Source: Candidatus Gastranaerophilales bacterium (GTDB lineage: Bacteria > Cyanobacteriota > Vampirovibrionia > Gastranaerophilales > Gastranaerophilaceae). Taken from it: a stretch of DNA of 64,000 nucleotides. The position numbers were made by a program, and so were the translations under genes. The notes beneath the pieces are model-generated. The model saw only the letters and a list, made by a program, of their open reading frames with translations. It searched no databases and was not told where the DNA came from. The stretch lies in assembly GCA_944326545.1 (NCBI GenBank), contig CALVEH010000001.1:135422-199421 (forward strand), given 5' to 3'. Of this stretch, positions 9,036-17,770 are shown piece by piece; the stretch's first letter is position 1; every line of letters begins with the position of its first letter.

Positions 9036-10337
9036 CTAAGACTCCTCTTGAGGCTTTTCTACCAGTATTTTTTTAATTCTTCTGCCTTTAAGCTCTAGTA
9101 CTCTAACTTTTAAACTATCTATAAGAAGCTCATCGCCAACTTTTGCAAGCCTTCCTAGTCTTTTTTGAACCAACCCGCAAAGAGTTTCAACTTCTTCTTC
9201 GTGTTGATTGATATTAAAGTATTCAAAGAATTCCTCTACTCTCAAAAGCCCGTTTACAATGTATTTGCCATCGCCAACTTGTTTTAAATTGCTTTCTTCT
9301 TCGTCAAATTCATCTTGAACATCGCCAAATATTTCTTCTAACACATCTTCAAGAGTTATTACACCAGACATACCGCCAAATTCATCAATTACAACAGCAA
9401 TCTCGGTACGGTTTGTCTTGAAGTTTTGCAACAAAGCATCCGTTGTCATCGTTTCCGGCACCAAAAGAGGTTTTCTAAGACATTGAGTGATTTCAAAGTT
9501 TTCATTTTTCATCTTGCAAGAATACAAATCTTTTACATGCAAAATACCTAAAACGTTGTCTATGCTGTTTTCATAAACAGGATATCTTGTATATTGATTT
9601 TCAAGAATTATCTCTTTTAAAGTATCAATTTCGATATTAACCGGAATAGCAACAACATCGCAACGTGGAATCATTATCTGTTTTGCTGTTAAATCAGTAA
9701 ATTTGAGCGTATTTTTAAGCAAAAAGTTTTCTGTTTCATTCAACACACCGCCTTTATAACTGGCGTCGATAATCATATCGATTTCTTCTTCTGTATGAAC
9801 AGCGTGCGCAGGATGAGCAGGGGGAATATTTAAAAGTTTTAAACACCAGTTACCAAAACCGTTCAACAAAAAGATAAACGGAGTAAAAAGTTTTGCAACA
9901 AATACAAGAGGCCTTGTCACAGCAAGTGTTGTTTTTTCAGGGTACTGCAGTGCTATAGACTTTGGCATCAATTCACCTATAACAACGTGCATAAATGTAA
10001 TCAAGACAAATGCAATAGCTACAGCAACCGTGTGAGTTGCGACTGTATTTGACACATAAGGCAAAAAATCAAACAAGGGCTGAATAATTTTAGCAAGCGT
10101 TGCCTCTCCGACCCAACCTAAGCCAATACTTGCAATAGTAATCCCCAATTGAGTTGCAGCTATGTATTTATCAAGCTCTTTTAAAGCATTTGTAGTTATT
10201 TTAGCTGTTTTATTACCTTCATTGGCAAGTTGGTTTATCCTTGTTTGTCTAACGCTAACAAGTGCAAATTCTGACGCAACAAAAAAACCGTTAGCCAGTA
10301 ACAAAAACAAAATTACAAATAAATTAATTACAATCAT
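9036..10337 (-). CDS. CorC/HlyC-type CNNM + CBS domain membrane protein
   Basis: A 433-residue member of the hemolysin C / CorC / MpfA family, linked to magnesium or other cation efflux and resistance. It has an N-terminal CNNM region with about four membrane segments (NLFVILFLLLANGFFVASEFALVSVRQTR first), then a pair of CBS domains (residues about 210-330, including MIPRCDVVAIP and DEFGGMSGVITLEDVLEEIFGD), and a C-terminal CorC_HlyC domain. I chose the start MIVINLFV because AGAGG lies just upstream and a strong promoter (10378-10405) would begin transcription inside the longer frame, excluding upstream starts. The inner-membrane location is inferred. Confidence 0.85.
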   Translation of the reverse strand: MIVINLFVILFLLLANGFFVASEFALVSVRQTRINQLANEGNKTAKITTNALKELDKYIAATQLGITIASIGLGWVGEATLAKIIQPLFDFLPYVSNTVATHTVAVAIAFVLITFMHVVIGELMPKSIALQYPEKTTLAVTRPLVFVAKLFTPFIFLLNGFGNWCLKLLNIPPAHPAHAVHTEEEIDMIIDASYKGGVLNETENFLLKNTLKFTDLTAKQIMIPRCDVVAIPVNIEIDTLKEIILENQYTRYPVYENSIDNVLGILHVKDLYSCKMKNENFEITQCLRKPLLVPETMTTDALLQNFKTNRTEIAVVIDEFGGMSGVITLEDVLEEIFGDVQDEFDEEESNLKQVGDGKYIVNGLLRVEEFFEYFNINQHEEEVETLCGLVQKRLGRLAKVGDELLIDSLKVRVLELKGRRIKKILVEKPQEES

Positions 10338-10377
10338 ACTACCTCTTATAACAAGTTCTTTTAATGAAATATTTTTC

Positions 10378-10405
10378 ATTATACAAGAGTTTGGTATATT
10401 GACAA
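10378..10405 (-). promoter_or_regulatory. Predicted sigma-70 promoter of the CNNM/CBS gene
   Basis: On the minus strand TTGTCA (10400-10405) and TATAAT (10378-10383) are separated by 16 nt. Its position downstream of the earliest in-frame start codons decides the start of the gene at 10337. Confidence 0.7.
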
Positions 10406-10531
10406 TAACGCCTATAAATAGGGCAATCACAGCATAGCAAAACTTAACAAATGTAAATTTTTGTAATCGGCACACTTTTTATTGTTAATTTTATAAATTT
10501 TTGATACTTAAGTCACTACAAGGGTTTCATC

Positions 10532-12280
10532 ATGAAAGTTAACTTTAATTACAGCTTAATTAACTGCAATTCAAGCAATGTTATAAAACCTTTTGAAACA
10601 AACAGGCAGGAAAATCCCAATAAACAGCTTAAAGAGCTTGGTTTTGATTCAAACGGATACTATAACAGGATTTCTTTTGCAGGAAAAATAACAAATAACC
10701 CAAACTCTAAACACTCGATAGACAACTACACAGGCTGTCTTATCGGGGGTGCAATCGGTGATGCCCTTGGGGCGCCCGTAGAGTTTACTTCTCTCACAGA
10801 AATCAAGAAAAATTATGGGCCATACGGAATAAGAGAGTACCTTTTAAAAGACAACAAAAAAGCTGAATTTACTGATGACACCCAAATGACAATTTTTACC
10901 GCAGACGGGCTAATTAAGTCTGCTTTAAAAAATCATTCAATACAAAACATTGATTTTCTTGATGTATTTGAATCATACGGAGATTGGTTAAGCACACAAC
11001 GCAACACAAAATTAGACAAAGGCTGGATAACAAAACAAAAAACGCTCTACAAAGTTAAAGCCCCCGGAAACACTTGTATCTCTGCATTAATGAACGGCGA
11101 AGCAGGCACTTTAAAAAACAGAATAAACGACAGCAAAGGCAATGGCGGAATAATGAGAGTTGCTCCTGTAGGGCTGCTTTACTACAACAATCCGTCTAAA
11201 GCTTTTAACATCGGTGTAGGATGTTGTGCTTTAACACACAGCAAACCGGAAGCCTACCTGTCAGCAGGTGCAATGGCTTCAATCATCGCGTACATAATAA
11301 AAGGCGAAAGCATTGAAGACGCAGTTAAGCAAACAATAAAAATCCTTGAAAGAAAAAACAATAACGAAAATGTAACCAATGCTCTAAAAACAGCTTTGCA
11401 CTACGCAAATACAAATCTGCTTGAAGAAGATGTAATCCCCTCACTCGGACACGGTTGGACTGGAGAAGAAGCCCTTGCCATATCTGTTTATTCAGCGTTA
11501 AAGAACCCAAATGATTTTTCTAAAGCGATAGAATGTGCTGTTAATATCACCGGTGATAGCGACACTGTAGGCTCTATTACAGGAAATATTATGGGGGCAT
11601 ATTTGGGCGAAAAGAAAATACCTCAAAAATACAAAAATAAACTTGAAGCGAAAACACTGCTAAAAAATCTTGCAAAAGATTTGTATGTAATGCCAAATAG
11701 AATCAAAAACAAAGCAGAAAAATATCCTGTTTCCTATTCCATTAAAAAACCGCTAACTTTAAACGAAATTTTAGGAGAAAATTACAAAATCACAAAACCT
11801 GTTGTAAACAAATCTTTGTTGAAAAAAATTAAGCAAATACCAAATATCAATATCTCTGATTACCAAGACTTTTTTGCCCAAAAAGAACTATCCATAAACG
11901 AAATTGAAAATATTATCTTGCCTGTATCAATGATTAACAAGGAAATAAAAAATAAAACTGCTTTTGACAAGATGTTGTATTCACTAACAGAACATCTGGA
12001 AACCCTAAGAGAAAAAGAAAACAAAAGAATGTTATGGAGAGAGGATACTGTTCAAACTGATGAATTTTTGTGGCAAATATACGGGTTGATTGTGAATAAT
12101 GATGTAAATACAAATGACTTGTTCAATAGCCTTATATTAATGCTTGAAAGTGAAAAATATTCACTCAAAGACATATCAGATTTTTTAGAAACCCAAAAAA
12201 GCAAACCAATTGACTACAAAAAACTGTCACAAGAACTTTTATACAATAAAGATTTAAAGGAAATACAAAAAGATATCTAA
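10532..12280 (+). CDS. ADP-ribosylglycohydrolase (DraG/ARH-like) with extra N- and C-terminal regions
   Basis: Predicted to remove ADP-ribose from modified targets, in this family classically from arginine. The ARH core spans residues about 63-385. It contains GGAIGDALGAPVEF (72-85), the metal-binding TDDT (114-117), GNGGIMRVAPVG (203-214) and the second metal site GDSDTVG (341-347), so both Mg-binding halves are intact. Residues 1-60 are unlike ARH and contain ISFAG (47-51). Residues 400-582 form an extra helical region I do not recognise. AAGGG lies 7 nt before the ATG and there is no signal peptide. It faces an ADP-ribosyltransferase operon on the other strand, and its stop overlaps the end of the second gene there by 4 bp. 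This suggests a writer-eraser pair. Confidence 0.88.
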   Translation: MKVNFNYSLINCNSSNVIKPFETNRQENPNKQLKELGFDSNGYYNRISFAGKITNNPNSKHSIDNYTGCLIGGAIGDALGAPVEFTSLTEIKKNYGPYGIREYLLKDNKKAEFTDDTQMTIFTADGLIKSALKNHSIQNIDFLDVFESYGDWLSTQRNTKLDKGWITKQKTLYKVKAPGNTCISALMNGEAGTLKNRINDSKGNGGIMRVAPVGLLYYNNPSKAFNIGVGCCALTHSKPEAYLSAGAMASIIAYIIKGESIEDAVKQTIKILERKNNNENVTNALKTALHYANTNLLEEDVIPSLGHGWTGEEALAISVYSALKNPNDFSKAIECAVNITGDSDTVGSITGNIMGAYLGEKKIPQKYKNKLEAKTLLKNLAKDLYVMPNRIKNKAEKYPVSYSIKKPLTLNEILGENYKITKPVVNKSLLKKIKQIPNINISDYQDFFAQKELSINEIENIILPVSMINKEIKNKTAFDKMLYSLTEHLETLREKENKRMLWREDTVQTDEFLWQIYGLIVNNDVNTNDLFNSLILMLESEKYSLKDISDFLETQKSKPIDYKKLSQELLYNKDLKEIQKDI

Positions 12281-12516
12281 ACGCTTGGTGTTGTTTTTTG
12301 AGGTTTGTATTCTTTTTTAAAGAGCAAATCCTGTTTATATTGAATAATGTCATCAATATTCATCTTGCTTTTTAATTTATCAAGTTGAGGAAATTCTATC
12401 TTTTCAGCAACTATGGTTTTATATTTTTCGTCTTTTGATATAAAAGGCGCTTTAAAAGCTCTTTGAATATATGTTTTATAATTTTGGGGATTAATTACTT
12501 CTAACTTTTTCAACAT
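12277..12516 (-). CDS. Hypothetical 79-residue protein downstream of the ADP-ribosyltransferase
   Basis: A small, lysine-rich, probably helical protein (MLKKLEVINPQNYKTYIQRA...), with no signal peptide or membrane segment. It starts 18 nt after the ADP-ribosyltransferase stop and has AAGGA 8 nt before the ATG, so the two genes form one operon. Its last codons overlap the end of the convergent glycohydrolase gene by 4 bp. The family is not recognised. Position suggests a partner of the transferase, such as an immunity protein, chaperone or substrate adaptor, but this is inference only. Confidence 0.6.
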   Translation of the reverse strand: MLKKLEVINPQNYKTYIQRAFKAPFISKDEKYKTIVAEKIEFPQLDKLKSKMNIDDIIQYKQDLLFKKEYKPQKTTPSV

Positions 12517-12534
12517 AAAAACATTCCTTTATCT

Positions 12535-13875
12535 TTATTGTATAACAACTGCATCTATATACCATTTATTGTTTTCAAATTGTAAATCTTTAATGAACAA
12601 TTGAGAATTCTTTTGTACAAGAACTTCTGCCTCGCCTGACATAGCATTTCCAGGCATTACCATATCAATACAGCTACACTTTGTGCCTTTGGGTAATGTC
12701 AAATTCCATACTACTTTTGAGCCAAATTTTCCCGATTCAACAATATTAGGGTCAAAGCTCGTCGACATAAATCGTTCTTGGATTATTTGATAGTCACTTA
12801 ACTTGTATGCAATAAGTTTTTTTATTTCTTCACGTGGAGTTTTTTCATTAGCTCTTAGTATATCGCCAAGAGTTTCATCTCCGATTTTGACGCAATCAAC
12901 AAATCCGTAATCTTCGCCCCTATAGACATTTATATCTTCTTTAATCGATTGTTTATTCAAATAATTTTCGATTATTTTTGATTCCTTAGGCATTTCACCA
13001 ACGTTAATTTTTTGTGATTCTGATTTGTACAAGCCTATTGCATATTTTTCTTCATCAGAAACTTTTTGCGAATAATTTTTTATCATTAACCTGATATCTT
13101 CATCAGGAAGTCTTAGCCCTATTGCATTGTATTCTTTCAAAAATGTTGGATTCTTATAGAAGAATGTAGCAAATTGCGGATTGTTTTTTGATATACAATT
13201 TGCACAAGACAAAAATTCTTCAGAAGCTATATCTATTTTGCCTGCAAGCTTTTGCATTACCGGTTCTAGTTTGTCAATTTCGTTTAAAACATATTTGTTT
13301 CCTGAATTGCCAAGATTATCAATAAACTTATTTATATCTTTTAATTCTGCTCCGTTTTTAGCAAAACTTGAAATTAAAGAAGAAACATTTTTCATCTTTG
13401 GCCCAACAGCGTCTTCGATTGACATAAGAGCCCAAATTGTCTCACTCACAGTTGTTTCGTCCTGTGACATTACATTCATCTGGTCTTTTTTTCTCGATAT
13501 CAAAGAATCAAGCATTGCTTTAAACTCTTTGCTGTCATCAGCAATTGTAGAAACAGCACATTCGATATTATCTATTTCATCAGTATCAAAAGCATCAGTT
13601 TTTTTCAGCTTGTTTAAAATATCATCGATTGCAACGTTTTCATATTTTTCAAGATTTTCTTTTAAGATATTTTTAGCTGGAGCCAACTCCACTTTTTTTA
13701 CGGGTACTGTAACCCCAACTCTGGCTGCAGAATGTTCAAACACATCAGCAGCTAAAGGAGCAGACAAGCTTTCTTGTGTTAGAACATCTTTTCCTGACAG
13801 CACTCTTTTAGGCTTGATATCAAACCTTGCTATTTTGTTCATTAAAAATTTTAAGTTGTTTCGGCTTATTTTCAT
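12535..13875 (-). CDS. Putative mono-ADP-ribosyltransferase, R-S-ExE class
   Basis: A 446-residue protein with a C-terminal ART fold (about residues 310-446). The NAD-binding arginine is in VYRG (R319), the STS motif is at 371-373 and the catalytic ExE lies in GEAEVL (E415, E417). This order and spacing fit the exotoxin-type R-S-E transferases, and an ExE pair is usual for enzymes that modify arginine. Residues 1-290 are mostly helical, without a signal peptide, and not recognised. They could target, deliver or restrain the enzyme. There is no clear Shine-Dalgarno sequence at the chosen ATG. It heads a two-gene unit facing an ARH-type hydrolase. Possible roles are a secreted effector, an interbacterial toxin or an internal regulator. 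The fold call is from motifs only. Confidence 0.75.
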   Translation of the reverse strand: MKISRNNLKFLMNKIARFDIKPKRVLSGKDVLTQESLSAPLAADVFEHSAARVGVTVPVKKVELAPAKNILKENLEKYENVAIDDILNKLKKTDAFDTDEIDNIECAVSTIADDSKEFKAMLDSLISRKKDQMNVMSQDETTVSETIWALMSIEDAVGPKMKNVSSLISSFAKNGAELKDINKFIDNLGNSGNKYVLNEIDKLEPVMQKLAGKIDIASEEFLSCANCISKNNPQFATFFYKNPTFLKEYNAIGLRLPDEDIRLMIKNYSQKVSDEEKYAIGLYKSESQKINVGEMPKESKIIENYLNKQSIKEDINVYRGEDYGFVDCVKIGDETLGDILRANEKTPREEIKKLIAYKLSDYQIIQERFMSTSFDPNIVESGKFGSKVVWNLTLPKGTKCSCIDMVMPGNAMSGEAEVLVQKNSQLFIKDLQFENNKWYIDAVVIQ

Positions 13876-13923
13876 AATATAGCTATAAAAGACCTACCCC
13901 TTTATTATAATAAAAAATAGATA

Positions 13924-13956
13924 AAATAAAAAAAATTGCCTTTATAAAAAGGCAAT
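13924..13956 (-). terminator. Rho-independent terminator after the Cys-repeat protein gene
   Basis: Stem ATTGCCTTT (13935-13943) pairs with AAAGGCAAT (13948-13956) around a 4-nt loop. On the minus strand a long T run follows. Confidence 0.85.
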
Positions 13957-13984
13957 CAAACATTTTTTAACAATTCTGATTTAT

Positions 13985-14413
13985 TTATAATTTTTCGCAA
14001 TCGTGTGATTGAATATATTCTCTTGCTTGTGTATCAAAATTTGAATTCCAGCTTCTTTCACCGATTTCGCAGTTTGTATAATATGCTTTGCCAAACTGTA
14101 TATAGCATTTTTGAACAGCATCAACTTTGCAAGAATACGCTTCTGTATTATCAGGAGTATAAGTACATTTTCCGTTTTGGATTCTTGCGGCTATTTCTTC
14201 TTTAGTTTGATAGCAGCCACCATAAGAACCGTTGCCGATTTTATTTAATTGAACATAACAAGTGTTGTAGCTATTGTCTTTGCATTCAAATTTTCCCGGT
14301 TTTGCCCCTACCGTATTAAATATGTAGTTGATGTCCTCAATATTGAGTGCAGCATAAACCATGTTGGCTGTTAAAAATAACCCTAAAAATGATAATAAAA
14401 AAATCTTTTTCAT
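13985..14413 (-). CDS. Secreted protein with two four-cysteine repeats
   Basis: A 142-residue protein with a clear signal peptide (MKKIFLLSFLGLFLTANMVYA, likely cleaved after VYA). The mature part holds two imperfect repeats of about 50 residues, each with four cysteines: FEC...NTCYVQ...GGC...GKC and YSC...QKCYIQ...TNC...HDC. The eight cysteines probably form disulfides in the envelope or outside. AAGGAG lies 6 nt before the ATG. It begins only 10 nt after the GH57 stop and is followed by a terminator, so it is the last gene of that unit. The family is not recognised, and the link to glucan metabolism is by position only. Confidence 0.7.
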   Translation of the reverse strand: MKKIFLLSFLGLFLTANMVYAALNIEDINYIFNTVGAKPGKFECKDNSYNTCYVQLNKIGNGSYGGCYQTKEEIAARIQNGKCTYTPDNTEAYSCKVDAVQKCYIQFGKAYYTNCEIGERSWNSNFDTQAREYIQSHDCEKL

Positions 14414-14423
14414 ATATTTCTCC

Positions 14424-16697
14424 TTAATGTTGGTTCTTTTTTGGTCTAATTACAGGCAAGAGTGAATTTTGCGGATAAAAATCATCAACTATACCCAATG
14501 GTCCTTGTATAATAAAGAATTCTACCATTTCTCCTTCATCAACTCTTAAATCAGAAAACGGAATTTTCATCTCCATAAAATCTTCAAAAACGTGTTCTAT
14601 ACCGTTTTTAAGCTGTAAAACCCACAGATTATCACGAGTTGCATGTGAAAGTTGAGCATTAAAATAAAAATTCTTAAACAAAGTAAGCTTAACCTCACTG
14701 TTATAGGGCTCACGCAATAATGGAATAATAGTTTCTGTTTTATTAATTGTTCTTATTGGCGATGCAAAATAGTGCGACTCAGACTTGTTTTTGAAATAAA
14801 TATAAATTTGGTTAAAGTCTTTAAATCCCTTATCTTTATCCAAGATAAATTTATTTATATCAAATCTCAAATAAAGATTGTCATAATCATAACCAAAATA
14901 TATTTTATTAAAGAATCTTTTTTCCTGCATAGTCGGCGGAGCAGGTATTTCCAAACAACCGCCATATTCCCATTTTTCTTGAGGATCTTTACCATTAAGC
15001 ACAAAATTGTCAAACGCACCTTTAGGGTATCTTGAATGGGTTTCTATGTAATTAGAAAGAGGTGTATCAAGATAAGACGGTACAGGTCTGTTTATGTACT
15101 TATAAATATTCTTTAGGTGTTCTCTAAACATGTGGTCAAATATATCATCTTGACCTGAATCATTAGGTTCACCATACCACCAATACCAGTCACTGCTTTG
15201 AGCTATATATAGTTCTTGCCATGCAGCGTCAAGCTCAGGTGCATCAGGGTTCGCATTTTGAAAATCCATTAAATCACATCTTGCTTTATCCATATAACTC
15301 CAAGCAAGATTTTTTGTAGGTTCGCCTATCCATAGCATAAAATCTCTGTTAATCCACGAACCTGCGTGTACATGTTTGAGCACAAAGGCATTTTCTTCTT
15401 TATCCATTGAGTTAACTTCGTCAATATAATCACTGACTTTGACAACTTCTATATCTTTGTCATTCATTAACAAGCCATACAAAGTTTCTAAAAACTCATG
15501 CCCGTCATTTACGTAGCTTTCCCAGCAGTTTTCGCCATCCATTGCTATTGTGATCAAGTGTTTTGGATTTGGAGAACTTTGCAGTTTCTTTTGTGTAGTT
15601 TTAATTCTGTCATACAAATCATTTGCTGCTTTTATTGGGTCATGGTTAGGATACTCAAACCCGATAAGGTTAGGTATTACAGCATCTCTAAACAAAATAT
15701 TTATACATTTACCATTGTTTTTGTATTTGTAAGACAAAGACAAGTCGTATGGATCTTCTAAATATCCTCTAAAATCTCTTACAAATTCTTTTTTAAGAGT
15801 TTGTTCCAATACACCTTCATCAGATATAGTCCATTTTATTCCCATATCCATAAACAATTTTAAAGTTTTTTCACTTATACATTGTTCAGATGGCCACATT
15901 CCTTGAGGACGTATGCCAAAAATTTCTTCAAAACGGTCAAGAGCCAGCTTTACATTGTATTTAGCGTCTTCTGTCATATCAGAATGGAGTTCTACAACTT
16001 CTGCATTTTTGTTGGACTTTTTAACATCGTTTATATCCAACAAAACAGGTAAAATCGGGTGATAATAAGGGCTTGTTGATATTTCGATACGTCCGTCTTC
16101 TTGATATTTTTTATAAGCAGGAATAATCTCTCTTATAATTTCTCTTTGCAGTTCTATAATACGGATTCTATCTTCGAGAGTGAATTCTCCGTTCTTTTTG
16201 TTAAAAAAGGCTTTAATTTCTTCGTTTTCACGATATATAGGATCAAACCATATAAGGTTAAACCAGGCCATGATATCTGAATAATCTTGGTTTGAAAAAT
16301 CATTTACGCCCAACTGTTTTGAATCAAAACGCTTGTCATAAAGCTTTTTGTATTCTTCATTAGGCAATACCATATTTTTATAATTTGCATCAAAAAAGTG
16401 GTTAAGAATAAACTCTTTTTCGTCATCAGATAATTCTTCAACAGGAGTAATAGTTAATTTTGAATAAATATCGTGACTTCCGTTATAACCATAATCATAA
16501 ATGGAAGAAACTAACATCGGCACAAGGTTAAAGTTGAGCTTTAAATTTGGGAACTTGTCCATTATAAGCAGCATATCCAAATAGTCTTTAACCGCACGAA
16601 GTCTAACCCACGGCATTAAATAAATGCCATTACGTTCTGATTTATAAATCGGTTGGTGCATATGCCAAATAAAAGCAACCGAGAATTTTTTACTCAT
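14424..16697 (-). CDS. Glycoside hydrolase family 57 (alpha-amylase / glucanotransferase type)
   Basis: Acts on alpha-glucans. The N-terminus has the GH57 motif WHMHQP (about residues 10-15). WPSEQ carries the likely nucleophile E271 and AMDGENCWE the likely acid D387. Residues about 1-540 form the catalytic and helical domains. The C-terminal 200 residues (from about 555) look like a beta-rich accessory domain often attached to GH57 enzymes. There is no signal peptide, so it is cytoplasmic and may work on storage glycogen. I chose the start MSKKFSVAF because AGGGG lies 6 nt upstream; a longer frame from 16748 lacks support. It heads an operon with the secreted Cys-repeat protein. The exact specificity cannot be read from sequence. 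Confidence 0.88.
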   Translation of the reverse strand: MSKKFSVAFIWHMHQPIYKSERNGIYLMPWVRLRAVKDYLDMLLIMDKFPNLKLNFNLVPMLVSSIYDYGYNGSHDIYSKLTITPVEELSDDEKEFILNHFFDANYKNMVLPNEEYKKLYDKRFDSKQLGVNDFSNQDYSDIMAWFNLIWFDPIYRENEEIKAFFNKKNGEFTLEDRIRIIELQREIIREIIPAYKKYQEDGRIEISTSPYYHPILPVLLDINDVKKSNKNAEVVELHSDMTEDAKYNVKLALDRFEEIFGIRPQGMWPSEQCISEKTLKLFMDMGIKWTISDEGVLEQTLKKEFVRDFRGYLEDPYDLSLSYKYKNNGKCINILFRDAVIPNLIGFEYPNHDPIKAANDLYDRIKTTQKKLQSSPNPKHLITIAMDGENCWESYVNDGHEFLETLYGLLMNDKDIEVVKVSDYIDEVNSMDKEENAFVLKHVHAGSWINRDFMLWIGEPTKNLAWSYMDKARCDLMDFQNANPDAPELDAAWQELYIAQSSDWYWWYGEPNDSGQDDIFDHMFREHLKNIYKYINRPVPSYLDTPLSNYIETHSRYPKGAFDNFVLNGKDPQEKWEYGGCLEIPAPPTMQEKRFFNKIYFGYDYDNLYLRFDINKFILDKDKGFKDFNQIYIYFKNKSESHYFASPIRTINKTETIIPLLREPYNSEVKLTLFKNFYFNAQLSHATRDNLWVLQLKNGIEHVFEDFMEMKIPFSDLRVDEGEMVEFFIIQGPLGIVDDFYPQNSLLPVIRPKKNQH

Positions 16698-16817
16698 TTT
16701 TACCCCTGTTTTTTCTTTTGATATGGGAATTGTAGCATAAAATTGCATTATTGGTTTTATTTTTCAGGCAATTATTTTCTTACAATTGTTTTTATATATG
16801 TAGGTTAAGGAGTTTTT

Positions 16818-17633
16818 ATGTTTATAACAGGTTTAACACAAACTAATACAAACATATTTGCACAAACGGCAAGAAATTCTTCTGCTGTGTCTACTCCTGC
16901 TGATTTTAAATCAGAATCTGCAAACAAATTTATAGAATATTCACAAAAAAAATTGGAATATTCTTCAAAAATGTTTGAAGATATGTCTAAAATCTATGAT
17001 ACAGCCCTTTATATAACTCAAAACACAAAATCTCTAAAAGAAATGGGTTGTATTGCTTTGCAAAACATTTCTACTAAAGCGGAAAATTCACTAAAAAATA
17101 TATGCAAAGCAGTAACAAGTACCTTGTCAGGTTACACAAAAGAAATAGGTGCAATTTTAAAAGATGACTCTCTATCAGAAAAAGAAAAAGAATCAAAAAT
17201 ACAACTTGTTCTTGCAAAAAAAGATGCAGTAACTAAAGAAGCAGAAGCAAAAGCTGATGCTTTGCTAAAAATCTCAGATGTTTTAGTCAAGCTTGCTCCC
17301 GTATTTTTGACTTTAAAAGATGCAGGAGTGAATACTGATGAAATAGCTGAACCGTTAATTCAAATGGTAAGTTCTATAAAACCAGAGCCTACTTCACTTG
17401 ATAATGCAAAAAACATTAAAGATGTGAAGAAGCTTTCAAAAGAAAATGCATCAAATATTTTTGGTAAAAACTCAAAAGATTTGATAAAAAACAATGCAAA
17501 AAACATTGATGAAAAAATTGAAAACGCAAATAAAAAACTCAACGACAAAAGCATAAGTAACGAAGAAAAAGAAACAATAAAAATAGAGCTTGTTGCATAT
17601 AAAGAACTAAAATCTTTGTTATCTAAATTTTAA
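16818..17633 (+). CDS. Hypothetical helical protein, 271 residues
   Basis: AAGGAG lies 6 nt before the ATG. The first 35 residues are Thr/Ser/Asn-rich (MFITGLTQTNTNIFAQT...) and the rest is strongly helical and lysine/glutamate-rich, probably coiled coil in places (KEKEKESKIQLVLAKKDAV, DEKIENANKKLNDK). No membrane segment or signal peptide is seen. The family is not recognised. The low-complexity N-terminus followed by a helical body resembles some secreted or filament-associated proteins, but that is only an impression. It is divergent from the GH57 gene and not obviously linked to the operon that follows 137 bp later. Confidence 0.6.
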   Translation: MFITGLTQTNTNIFAQTARNSSAVSTPADFKSESANKFIEYSQKKLEYSSKMFEDMSKIYDTALYITQNTKSLKEMGCIALQNISTKAENSLKNICKAVTSTLSGYTKEIGAILKDDSLSEKEKESKIQLVLAKKDAVTKEAEAKADALLKISDVLVKLAPVFLTLKDAGVNTDEIAEPLIQMVSSIKPEPTSLDNAKNIKDVKKLSKENASNIFGKNSKDLIKNNAKNIDEKIENANKKLNDKSISNEEKETIKIELVAYKELKSLLSKF

Positions 17634-17770
17634 AATAGGTCTTGGTTTAGATACCGTTTTCAATAAATACATATCAAGCAAAAGATGGATTCCTTTTTGA
17701 GGTTAATCATATTAAAATCGTATTGTTACTTATGTAAAAATATACAATCCCCAAAACAAAAAGGAAAATA

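Noticed and set aside
10338..10475. Longer N-terminus of the CNNM/CBS protein
   Set aside because: A strong promoter within this stretch would start transcription downstream of the earlier start codons, and AGAGG marks the ATG at 10337.
13181..13882. 233-codon open frame antisense to the ADP-ribosyltransferase
   Set aside because: It is low-complexity Ser/Phe-rich, has no ribosome binding site, and mirrors a gene with intact ART motifs.
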